Notes: generated by a model from the letters alone, not told the origin. A stretch of DNA of 5,759 bases from Alphaproteobacteria bacterium (GCA_017958895.1 JAGDBT010000165.1:1-5759); one strand, 5' to 3'; shown: positions 1-5,759, counted from the stretch's first letter. Translations and numbers: made by a program.

Positions 1-1856
1 GGATTTTGGTTGTTTCCGCCTGCCGAAGGAGCATTACCGGCTCCTGATTGAGGGTTTTGATATTTGCCCAATCCGACGGCTTTTCCGACACCTTGCCAAG
101 CTTTTTGATGACCCTTTTGTACAAAGGCTTTGCCTTTTTGCATGGCAGCAGTGGCTCCGGTAGCGTTCATGACACCGGAACCGATTTTGGCAGCAGCACC
201 GCCGGCAGTTTTAGCGGCATTTTTGGCTAACTTGGTACCGGCATCGGCCGCCACTCCGGCAATTCTGTTACCGATACTGCTACCCGCACCTTTGGCAAAC
301 GAGTCGGCGATATCATTAGCTGTTCCGATGAGTTTGAGGGCAAAAATGGAACAGGCGATAAGTGTTAAAAGTTGCATTCCGTCAAGTGCCGCCATCTTTT
401 TCAAGGCATCCAAATCACTGTTGTTTAAGGCATCAATCAGGTCGCCTATATCGTTTTCGCCGCCGGTGACCGATTGATTTATGACAATGGTTCCCAACAG
501 CAACACAACGCCCATCATGGCATAATTGAAGAACGAATTCATAAACATTCCCAAGCCTTTGGTGGTGTAGCTTTTGGTCATTCCGAAAGGCCAACAGGCA
601 ATAAACAACGGCACCAAAGCGCTCAGCATTCCCAATTGCACGGTACAATCCAATATGTAAAATGAAATAGCCAACCAAATCATGAGGCCGAATAAAAACA
701 TAAAGAGACCGGCCAACCACATACTCAGGCTTTTATTCAAAATATTACCCGCCCAAGCATTACACATCAAACCCTGTCCGATAGCCGGAGTTATGGCGGC
801 CGAAGAACCGAAACAACGTACCGTATTGATAACACTGTCAAATAAAGACGGAGAAAATTCTTGAGAAGGAATGGAGGCAAATCCCGATGAGGTTTTTGCA
901 CATTCGGCACCGGCACCGCTGGCCTGAGCAATCTCCATGCCCATGTCAAGACCTCCTTCCATGACCGGAGAAATGAATAAGTTATAAATGTATGATGAAT
1001 TACTTAACAGAATTACGGTGATGGCAATTTTCAAACCCAACGTCAAGACGGATTTAAGGTATGTTCCCACCTGCATTCCGCCGACTGCCGCAACCGCTTT
1101 TAAGGTTTCAAGTGCCAGAACGACCAAGAAGAAGGTTATAACAACACGGGAAAGAGCATCGGCAACGGCATTCCATGAAATATGAGCTACTTGAGCATTG
1201 GTGATTAAAATGACCTGAAAGATTTTGCACAAAGGACACGAGGCAAAACGTTGATGATAAGTGGTAAAGGCATAGCATTTGCCGTTTTTGGCCATCATTT
1301 CTTCTTTTGCGGCATCCATGGTAATACATTGAGTTGCCGTTCCGTCATCATTACAGGTGCATCTGGCGGCTTCCGGATCGGCAGCGCTTAAATGTAACAT
1401 GGCCTGTTTATATTGTCTTACGAATTTGTCATATTTTGTTCTTACGGCATGAAGATCATCTTTGCAAGAGTTGGCCGCTAATTTTGCAGGAGTTGCCGTT
1501 GACCAGTTAACGGCTGTGTATTGATATAGTTCATCATCGGAAATATCAACTCCGACAAATTCCGCAACCGCCAGTTCTCTTTCGGTCGGACGAAGAGGTT
1601 TACGAGAATATTCTACTTTGCGATTACAATTTGAAATATAGGATTGTGCTTGTCTGTTAAACTTTTTCGCTTGTTTGAGCATATCTTTAAGAGATTCGGC
1701 GGCTTTTTCTCTTACATCTTTCAAAGCATTATCAACTTCTTCTTTGGAGCAAGGATGGGTTTGAGCTTCTTCATCCGCAAAAGAGGGTTGCGGAATAATC
1801 AGGAATATTCCGAAAAGCAAAAGTAAAATGAGGATTTTTAATTTATTTATTTTCAT
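1..1856 (-). CDS. VirB6/TrbL-like type IV secretion membrane protein, paralogue 2 (partial, C-terminus off left edge)
   Basis: The frame stays open for 618 codons from ATG 1856-1854 to the left edge, so the C-terminus is missing. The start is supported by GAGGA five bases upstream (1866-1862) and by the signal peptide it produces: Lys-rich start, hydrophobic core about 8-22, likely cleavage after Ser-Phe-Ala at residue 27. Residues 28-230 form an exported domain with nine cysteines, the last six at 166, 168, 177, 194, 207 and 210. Hydrophobic segments follow at about 232-252, 270-295, 378-402, 405-424, 441-460 and 490-512. The core carries LDC (402-404) and CWPF (421-424), shared with the 776-residue protein upstream. 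From about 520 the chain is rich in Ala, Gly and Lys. By family knowledge VirB6/TrbL proteins build the inner-membrane part of type IV secretion channels; the assignment here rests on membrane layout, pairing and motifs. It overlaps the preceding small gene by 14 bases, so translation is probably coupled. Confidence 0.8.
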   Translation of the reverse strand, partial: MKINKLKILILLLLFGIFLIIPQPSFADEEAQTHPCSKEEVDNALKDVREKAAESLKDMLKQAKKFNRQAQSYISNCNRKVEYSRKPLRPTERELAVAEFVGVDISDDELYQYTAVNWSTATPAKLAANSCKDDLHAVRTKYDKFVRQYKQAMLHLSAADPEAARCTCNDDGTATQCITMDAAKEEMMAKNGKCYAFTTYHQRFASCPLCKIFQVILITNAQVAHISWNAVADALSRVVITFFLVVLALETLKAVAAVGGMQVGTYLKSVLTLGLKIAITVILLSNSSYIYNLFISPVMEGGLDMGMEIAQASGAGAECAKTSSGFASIPSQEFSPSLFDSVINTVRCFGSSAAITPAIGQGLMCNAWAGNILNKSLSMWLAGLFMFLFGLMIWLAISFYILDCTVQLGMLSALVPLFIACWPFGMTKSYTTKGLGMFMNSFFNYAMMGVVLLLGTIVINQSVTGGENDIGDLIDALNNSDLDALKKMAALDGMQLLTLIACSIFALKLIGTANDIADSFAKGAGSSIGNRIAGVAADAGTKLAKNAAKTAGGAAAKIGSGVMNATGATAAMQKGKAFVQKGHQKAWQGVGKAVGLGKYQNPQSGAGNAPSAGGNNQN

Positions 1857-2052
1857 CTTTTTCCTCTTTTTTCGATTGTTTTTCCGTTTTTTTAGGCAAG
1901 CCGACAAAATAAAGAGCGCAACAAATGATTACGGCGAGCAAAACAAAGGCACCGTAATGTAAGCTCCAATGACTTAACAACCCGAAAACACCTGATTGTG
2001 CTACGGAGAAAACAACGATAAATAACAAAAATGTTATAAATATTGATTTCAT
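1843..2052 (-). CDS. Small two-helix membrane protein between two VirB6-like genes
   Basis: This 69-residue protein is not recognised as a named family. It has two hydrophobic segments, about residues 3-23 and 32-52, joined by a short loop, then a highly charged tail of Lys and Glu (about 54-69). The first segment could also act as an uncleaved or cleaved signal. The only cysteines (a pair near 44-45) lie inside the second helix, so it does not look like a lipoprotein. The start has a good ribosome site, AGAGAGG at 2065-2059, six bases before ATG. It begins 29 bases after the upstream VirB6-like gene stops, and its last 14 bases overlap the start of the next one, so it is almost certainly in the same operon. 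Small genes directly upstream of virB6/trbL encode entry-exclusion proteins in RP4 (trbK) and pKM101 (eex). That position is suggestive, but no sequence similarity was established. It could also be an accessory channel subunit. Confidence 0.75.
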   Translation of the reverse strand: MKSIFITFLLFIVVFSVAQSGVFGLLSHWSLHYGAFVLLAVIICCALYFVGLPKKTEKQSKKEEKDENK

Positions 2053-2081
2053 CGGTTACCTCTCTGTTTGTCCTCTTTCAG

Positions 2082-4412
2082 TTATGAACTTCCGCCACCG
2101 GAACCTCCGGCAGATCCTCCACCACCGGAATCTCCGCCGCCCGAACCTCCGCCTGATTCTCCGCCGGAGCCGCCACCCGAACCGCCGGTTCCGCCGCCGG
2201 AACCACTTTCGCCGGCCTTACCGCCACCCGAACCGCCTCCGCCGAAGTTGGAAGAAGCGTTTGAATCCTTTGCCGAACCGTTGAGCTTGCCTTTAGCTGA
2301 TTCGGCCGCGCCCTTAAGTCCGGTATTCTCCGCAATAGAACCACCTAATGCTGTGACTGCGGAAGCGCCACCTTTAACCGCACCTTTGACAACTTTCCCG
2401 GCCGTACTGGCAGCTACACCGCCTAATTCTGCACCCATATTAATTTTTGCACCGGCGGCAAATTTATTGGCTAAACGACGAGATTCTGAAGTCAACTTGT
2501 AGGCAATCATACAACAAGTTACCAACATAAATATTTGCAACCCGGCAATATCCATATGGTCTTCAAGTTCATCTACCTGATTGGTGTTTAAATATTCCTC
2601 AATTTCTTCTTTGGTCATGCCGGTTGAAATGGCCTGAACCGTTAAACTGTTGATGGTAACGATAATTACACTCATGGTTATGAAATTGAAGAAGGTATTC
2701 AAAAACATATTCCAACCCGTTTTGGTATATTTGGCTGTCAGCTTGAACGGCCAACAAGCCACCAGAAAGGCAAGTAAGGCGGCAACAATTCCTAATTGCA
2801 AACAGCAATCCAGCAAATAAAAACCTATGGCGAGCCAAATTCCCAAACCGAAGAGAAACATGATAATTCCTTGTATAAACATGCTGAAACGCGGAATGAT
2901 TCCGGCTCTTTGGATTCCGAGATTGTACCAGGCATTACATATAAACGAACGGCCGATTGATGGCATTAAAGTTGCTTCTTTGCTGAAATTAGCGGTTGCA
3001 CCGACCATGGCTTCTAACGTTCTGGCCGAAAGATATTTACTCGATTGTTCAAAATTTATGGCATATTTTTCGTCGGCACCGATTTCGGCAATCATGGCTC
3101 TGTCCGCACCGGTTAAGGCCAGACTGAAGTCAACACTGCCGTCGAGCATCGGGTTTATAAAGATGCTGTACAGAAAACCCGGAACTTGCAAAATTGCAAT
3201 AGTAATCGCCACTTTTGCTCCCTGAGTGGCAAGGGTTGTTATATATTTGCCCAATTTTTGCGCTTCCGGTGAGGCTATGGTAATTAACGTTACATAAGCA
3301 ATATAGATTAAATAAGCTAAAATCAAAAGTTGCATAAGCGAAGTGCGGATAGCCTCAAAAGCATTGCGCGATACTTTTTGAACAGCCCCCAAAATTTTGG
3401 CCATCAGACCGCAGGTTAAACAATGACCATCCAAATCACTCTGGTATTCGGCCAAGGTTTTACAATCTTTTTCAAAATTGTCTTCACGGAAACGTTTATC
3501 AAAGGCGCGACAAGATTCTATCTGTTCGGTGAAATTTCCGTTTTCGTCTTTTTGACACTTACATTCAACATCTAAACGTCCGGATAAAATGGCAAGAGAG
3601 TGATGCGCCGTTGAACGTTTGCCGATAAAACTGTCCGGTTCACTGCTGTTGCCGCGCAATTTTTCCAAGCTTTCCAAAGCTCTTAAACATCTGGCAGCCG
3701 GAGAATCTTCAGTGTTGGCCACATCGTTGATAAAGTCTTCGTAATTATCGTATTTAAAGGAATATTTCAGCGCGGAGCCGTCTAGTGTTTTATTTTTAAT
3801 GCAGGCAAAACTCATATCTTCAAGTTTTATGATGGTATTGCATCTCTTATCTTCGTCGGTGTTTTTCTTGAGGTATTTACGCAATTCTTTGCTGACTTCC
3901 ATTGTTTCGCCGTATTGGGCAGACATAAGCCAGGCATTTAAATCTTGAACGGCTTGATCGCCTTTCTTGGCCAGGTTTTTCAAATCACCGATATTCCAAT
4001 CAAGATAATTGCTGTTTTTTTCGGTTTCTTCAATGGTTGATAAACAGTTGCTCATACCATAATTTTTTTCAGCAACTCTGGCTCCTTCGCGAGTGTTTTT
4101 GTTATATCCGAGCTCTCTTTTGAAGGCTTCGGCCAACCATTTTTTTCCGCTGTTAAGATATTGGCATGCACCGTCGGAAGCCATAAACTGTTCATCAATA
4201 AGTTTGTTAAACATTTCCAGATATTTCAGTGCCTGAGAGGCAGCCTGACAACCGGTTTCGGCCATAATACTTTTATAACTGTCATCAATTTTGCAAGTAC
4301 CGTTATTTAATAATTCAGATGTTCCGTGGTCGTCGGCAAGGGCATTATGTGTAGCAGAAAAACCGCACATAAAGATAAACAGCATAAATATTAAAAAGCG
4401 CCGCAATGCCAT
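2082..4412 (-). CDS. VirB6/TrbL-like type IV secretion membrane protein, paralogue 1, with Cys-rich exported domain and Gly/Ser tail
   Basis: A 776-residue inner-membrane protein, probably part of a type IV secretion or conjugation channel. ATG 4412-4410 was chosen because AAGGTGAGGA (4430-4421) lies just upstream and because it opens a clean signal peptide (Arg4-Arg5, hydrophobic core 6-20, likely cleavage after Ala-Leu-Ala at 26). An ATG 51 bases further upstream at 4463 would bury that signal and has no clear ribosome site. Residues 27-340 form an exported domain with 13 cysteines, the last six at 284, 286, 301, 317, 331 and 334. Hydrophobic segments lie at about 356-379, 395-419, 509-532, 537-556, 572-592 and 620-640, separated by an acidic loop at 420-508. 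Core motifs are CNAW (492-495), LDC (534-536) and CWPF (553-556), all found in the paralogue downstream. After a Lys/Ala/Gly stretch (641-722) the chain ends in about 54 residues of almost pure Gly and Ser. It is much longer than ordinary VirB6 (about 300 residues) and recalls the enlarged Rickettsiales VirB6 copies. It appears to be first in its operon. Confidence 0.85.
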   Translation of the reverse strand: MALRRFLIFMLFIFMCGFSATHNALADDHGTSELLNNGTCKIDDSYKSIMAETGCQAASQALKYLEMFNKLIDEQFMASDGACQYLNSGKKWLAEAFKRELGYNKNTREGARVAEKNYGMSNCLSTIEETEKNSNYLDWNIGDLKNLAKKGDQAVQDLNAWLMSAQYGETMEVSKELRKYLKKNTDEDKRCNTIIKLEDMSFACIKNKTLDGSALKYSFKYDNYEDFINDVANTEDSPAARCLRALESLEKLRGNSSEPDSFIGKRSTAHHSLAILSGRLDVECKCQKDENGNFTEQIESCRAFDKRFREDNFEKDCKTLAEYQSDLDGHCLTCGLMAKILGAVQKVSRNAFEAIRTSLMQLLILAYLIYIAYVTLITIASPEAQKLGKYITTLATQGAKVAITIAILQVPGFLYSIFINPMLDGSVDFSLALTGADRAMIAEIGADEKYAINFEQSSKYLSARTLEAMVGATANFSKEATLMPSIGRSFICNAWYNLGIQRAGIIPRFSMFIQGIIMFLFGLGIWLAIGFYLLDCCLQLGIVAALLAFLVACWPFKLTAKYTKTGWNMFLNTFFNFITMSVIIVTINSLTVQAISTGMTKEEIEEYLNTNQVDELEDHMDIAGLQIFMLVTCCMIAYKLTSESRRLANKFAAGAKINMGAELGGVAASTAGKVVKGAVKGGASAVTALGGSIAENTGLKGAAESAKGKLNGSAKDSNASSNFGGGGSGGGKAGESGSGGGTGGSGGGSGGESGGGSGGGDSGGGGSAGGSGGGSS
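2085..2246 (-). repeat. Low-complexity Gly/Ser-coding repeat at the 3' end of the larger VirB6-like gene
   Basis: Residues 723-776 are imperfect short units of two to four glycines broken by Ser, occasionally Glu, Thr, Ala, Asp or Lys. In DNA this is a run of GGC, GGT, GGA and TCC/AGC-type codons that is visibly GC-richer than the rest of the gene. Such repeats encode flexible linkers and are prone to length change by slippage. The complementary strand of this stretch reads as a Pro-rich open frame, which is a by-product of the repeat. Confidence 0.9.
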
Positions 4413-4420
4413 TACACAAG

Positions 4421-4430
4421 TCCTCACCTT
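4421..4430 (-). promoter_or_regulatory. Ribosome binding site that decides the start of the 776-residue VirB6-like gene
   Basis: The minus strand reads AAGGTGAGGA, with GAGGA ending eight bases before ATG 4412. This match favours that ATG over the in-frame ATG at 4463, which has only A/T-rich sequence in front of it. Confidence 0.7.
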
Positions 4431-4446
4431 ATATATTGTACAGCAA

Positions 4447-4476
4447 ATAATAAGATTTGGCAATATTTTATGTCAA
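4447..4476 (-). promoter_or_regulatory. Candidate sigma70 promoter for the VirB6-like operon
   Basis: The minus strand has a perfect -35 box TTGACA (4476-4471), an 18-base spacer and TATTAT (4452-4447, five of six matches to TATAAT). Transcription would start near 4440, leaving a leader of about 28 bases that keeps the whole ribosome site. A second overlapping pair with ideal spacing, TTGCCA (4463-4458), 17 bases, TACAAT (4440-4435), would start near 4428 and cut into the ribosome site, so it is less likely. The spacer location between two same-strand genes suggests that the operon is transcribed separately from the hydrolase gene. Confidence 0.6.
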
Positions 4477-4481
4477 TATTG
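4461..4481. promoter_or_regulatory. Inverted repeat overlapping the -35 box, possible operator
   Basis: CAATATT (4461-4467) and AATATTG (4475-4481) are perfect 7-base inverted arms around a 7-base centre. The right arm overlaps the TTGACA box. A third AATATT follows at 4485-4490. The layout fits a repressor site, but such A/T-rich dyads also arise by chance in spacers of this composition. Confidence 0.3.
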
Positions 4482-4535
4482 TTAAATATTTGTAACGAAA
4501 AAAAACGAAAAAAGCTTTTGTTGCAAAATTTTTTA

Positions 4536-5387
4536 TTATTCCTGGTCGGAAAAATCACCGGTAGTCAGAAAAGTTTTACATTCATCAAACAATTCCTGAT
4601 TTTTTAACGAAAAAAGAAAAGATGTTTCCAAATCTTTGATTTTTTCGGCATAAGAGCGCTCGGTCGGCGGAGCATCAAAGGTAATACTTTCAAATTTGGC
4701 TAAATGTTTTTTCAAAGTGCGACGTAAAATTCCGGAAGAAAAAATAATTCCGTGATTAATATCGGCAGGCAGACGCGGTAATCTGACGGCTCTCGGGGTT
4801 GAGATATCCCTTAACATCGGGCCTAAAATAAAGTTAAAAATCTTTTTGTCGGTAAGAAGTTCAGCCAAATCGCTACCGGAATTGGAGGGGTTTATATCCA
4901 GAACTCCGGCAATGTTATAACTGCGATAATTGGCGCTGTTGTGTATCATTTGTCGGGTTATAAGACAACTCGTACCGACATTAATAATATACAGATTACC
5001 TTTAATATCCAGATTCTCAATCAATTGGTCCAGCATTTTGGCATGATATTTCAGTCCTTTGCGCAGAGAAGGATAATTCAGGGGCACTATGTTGGCCGGT
5101 AATTCACTCAGCGATTCACAAAGTTTGGCCAAAGATTTTTTGGTATGCGCGAATCCGTGCAAAATAATAACCGTATCTTGGTAAGGAGGTTGAAGTTCAT
5201 AAGCATCTATGTATTTTAAAAGTGTGGTTTTGCATTGTTCAAAAGTACCGGAATCGCGACAAATATTGTGTTTATCAAGTAAACGGTATTTTGAGTTGCG
5301 TACATTGTGTTGGATTACCCAACCCTGGTAATTATATATGTCTTCCCAAAAAAAATAACCGCCCAAAGTAAAAAATGCAAATTTCAT
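4536..5387 (-). CDS. Alpha/beta-hydrolase-fold (lipase/esterase-like) protein with degenerate active site
   Basis: A 283-residue protein resembling bacterial lipase-like alpha/beta hydrolases. A hydrophobic beta strand leads into His-Gly-Phe (77-79), the usual oxyanion-side HG motif. Asn-Tyr-Pro-Ser (104-107) matches the family's DYPS-type turn. The nucleophile elbow is VGTSC with Ser140, where the usual form is G-x-S-x-G; the last Gly is missing. NPSNSGSDLA (166-175) and the FILGP segment (186-190) match the family's PPNQGS...NGP region. Near the C-terminus, where the family carries its catalytic His (a SHTF-like motif), this protein reads ETSFLF (254-259), and no His follows residue 228. 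It may therefore be inactive or use altered chemistry. The start at 5387 has TTGGAG (5400-5395) seven bases upstream; an in-frame ATG at 5429 lacks a ribosome site. The N-terminus is aromatic and hydrophobic (1-14) but not a clear signal peptide. A link to the secretion genes is not shown; it lies 123 bases from them on the same strand. Confidence 0.7.
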   Translation of the reverse strand: MKFAFFTLGGYFFWEDIYNYQGWVIQHNVRNSKYRLLDKHNICRDSGTFEQCKTTLLKYIDAYELQPPYQDTVIILHGFAHTKKSLAKLCESLSELPANIVPLNYPSLRKGLKYHAKMLDQLIENLDIKGNLYIINVGTSCLITRQMIHNSANYRSYNIAGVLDINPSNSGSDLAELLTDKKIFNFILGPMLRDISTPRAVRLPRLPADINHGIIFSSGILRRTLKKHLAKFESITFDAPPTERSYAEKIKDLETSFLFSLKNQELFDECKTFLTTGDFSDQE

Positions 5388-5394
5388 AGCGAAT

Positions 5395-5400
5395 CTCCAA
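5395..5400 (-). promoter_or_regulatory. Ribosome binding site that decides the hydrolase start
   Basis: The minus strand reads TTGGAG followed by seven bases and ATG 5387. The alternative ATG 42 bases upstream is preceded only by A/T-rich sequence, so the shorter 283-residue product is preferred. Confidence 0.55.
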
Positions 5401-5433
5401 AACCTATGCGAATCTTGGGAGAAAATCATTAAT

Positions 5434-5448
5434 AAATGTTTAACATTT
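5434..5448. promoter_or_regulatory. Perfect 7-base dyad upstream of the hydrolase gene
   Basis: AAATGTT (5434-5440) and AACATTT (5442-5448) form a perfect inverted repeat around one central T, about 47 bases before the preferred hydrolase start. It could bind a regulator or be chance in A/T-rich DNA. Confidence 0.25.
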
Positions 5449-5580
5449 TGTTTTTTAGGGATTTTTTAAATTAAAATTGTTTCGGGGATAAGAAAAATGA
5501 AAATTACCCGGGAGAAAAAATAGCCGACAATTAAAATTCTTAACAAAAAACAGCCTTCAAAAAAATATTGAAAAACAATG

Positions 5581-5589
5581 TGTTATAAT
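5581..5589 (+). promoter_or_regulatory. Possible extended -10 promoter (plus strand)
   Basis: TGTTATAAT matches the extended -10 consensus TGnTATAAT exactly. No -35 box lies at proper distance (TTGAAA at 5568-5573 is only 10 bases away). It would drive transcription rightwards, starting near 5596, into the divergent unit. The sequence background is A/T-rich, which weakens the call. Confidence 0.3.
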
Positions 5590-5626
5590 TTTTTAATAAA
5601 AAAAATAAAAAAAAGTAAAAAAGGTG

Positions 5627-5655
5627 TTGACAAAGGGGAGAGGATGACATATAAA
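5627..5655 (+). promoter_or_regulatory. Near-consensus sigma70 promoter for a divergent transcription unit
   Basis: TTGACA (5627-5632), a 17-base spacer and TATAAA (5650-5655) give a near-ideal promoter. Transcription would start near 5662, exactly where base composition changes from A/T-rich to GC-richer. The transcript would run off the right edge after about 98 bases. It faces away from the hydrolase gene, so it belongs to a separate gene or RNA mostly outside this window. Confidence 0.6.
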
Positions 5656-5690
5656 ACGCGTTACCGGCCGCGAGGACGGATTATGAAGTG

Positions 5691-5704
5691 CGGCTAAAGA
5701 GCCG
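5691..5704 (+). other. Small perfect hairpin in the divergent transcript leader
   Basis: CGGCT and AGCCG pair around the loop AAAG. It sits about 30 bases after the predicted start of the transcript and is not followed by a T-run, so it is not a rho-independent terminator. It may be part of a structured leader or small RNA. Known riboswitch cores were not recognised here. Confidence 0.4.
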
Positions 5705-5742
5705 AGGTTATAAAACATCGTAGATAAAGTAAAAAAGAGGAT

Positions 5743-5759
5743 ATGCAGACGGTATATCA
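5743..5759 (+). CDS. Possible start of a gene continuing past the right edge
   Basis: ATG 5743-5745 opens a frame with only five complete codons (Met-Gln-Thr-Val-Tyr) before the window ends. AGAGG lies upstream (5736-5740) but only two bases before the ATG, which is closer than usual. The strong plus-strand promoter about 90 bases upstream gives it some support. The product cannot be judged. Confidence 0.2.

Larger units (their letters stand above)
5388..5626. other. A/T-rich intergenic region upstream of the hydrolase gene
   Basis: No coding frame of credible quality is seen. It is dominated by A and T runs, including a stretch of nearly uninterrupted A on the plus strand at about 5595-5622. 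No minus-strand promoter for the hydrolase gene with a convincing -35/-10 pair could be picked out. A 7-base dyad at 5434-5448 and a plus-strand extended -10 at 5581-5589 are listed separately. Confidence 0.6.

Noticed and set aside
130..477. Ala/Pro-rich plus-strand frame of 115 codons
   Set aside because: It lies antisense to the Ala/Gly-rich tail and last core helices of the second VirB6-like protein, which has a far better coding frame.
1843..2052. Naming the small gene trbK or eex
   Set aside because: Position fits, but there is no lipobox or recognisable sequence match, so no symbol is given.
2068..2502. Pro-rich open frame of 144 codons on the plus strand
   Set aside because: It is the complement of the Gly/Ser-coding repeat and Ala/Gly-rich end of the VirB6-like gene; its composition is fully explained by that and it has no good ribosome site.
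2827..3225. Plus-strand frame of 132 codons
   Set aside because: It is antisense to the conserved membrane core of the 776-residue protein and shows no family features of its own.
4413..4463. Longer N-terminus for the 776-residue protein starting at ATG 4463
   Set aside because: The extra 17 residues would precede and spoil the signal peptide, the ATG lacks a ribosome site, and the candidate promoter elements overlap this stretch.
4490..4535. Possible rho-independent terminator after the hydrolase gene
   Set aside because: There are T-runs on the minus strand (around 4512-4496) but no GC-containing stem before them; AAAAGCTTTT is self-complementary without a loop.
5591..5622. A-rich tract as an origin or attachment site
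   Set aside because: There are no iterons, DnaA-type boxes, or flanking direct repeats to support either; it is simple A/T-rich spacer.
5691..5740. preQ1- or SAM-type riboswitch suggested by GAGGTTATAAAA and the A-rich tract
   Set aside because: The C-rich partner and other invariant bases of these aptamers are missing, so the resemblance is only local.

Overview
The window looks like chromosomal or integrated-element DNA from an AT-leaning, probably alphaproteobacterial genome. The organism call is an inference from two things: tandem enlarged VirB6/TrbL-like genes, an arrangement best known from Rickettsiales-type type IV secretion loci, and gene style (T- and A-rich spacers, CCG-dominated proline codons). 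No rRNA or tRNA gene is present to fix the taxon.

All clear genes lie on the minus strand and read right to left. At the right (5387-4536) is a 283-residue alpha/beta-hydrolase-fold protein whose catalytic residues look partly lost. A 123-base spacer with good sigma70-type promoter sequences follows. Next comes a tight three-gene cluster: a 776-residue VirB6-like protein with a cleavable signal peptide, a cysteine-rich outer domain and a Gly/Ser tail (4412-2082); a 69-residue two-helix membrane protein (2052-1843); and a second, divergent VirB6-like protein (1856 to beyond the left edge). The small gene and the second VirB6-like gene overlap by 14 bases.

The two large proteins are paralogues. 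Both have a signal peptide, an exported N-terminal domain ending in the same six-cysteine pattern, the same membrane core (33 of 57 identical residues over the best ungapped stretch, counted by hand) and a small-residue-rich C-terminus. They most likely form, or decorate, the inner-membrane channel of a type IV secretion or conjugation machine. The small membrane protein sits just upstream of a virB6-like gene, the position where conjugative systems often carry an entry-exclusion gene.

The right-hand 370 bases hold no confident gene. They are very A/T-rich, then change abruptly to a GC-richer stretch preceded by a near-consensus plus-strand promoter (TTGACA, 17 bases, TATAAA) and containing a small perfect hairpin. 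This suggests a divergent transcription unit that begins here and continues beyond the window, either a gene with a structured leader or a small RNA. No insertion sequence, CRISPR array, tRNA or convincing rho-independent terminator was seen.
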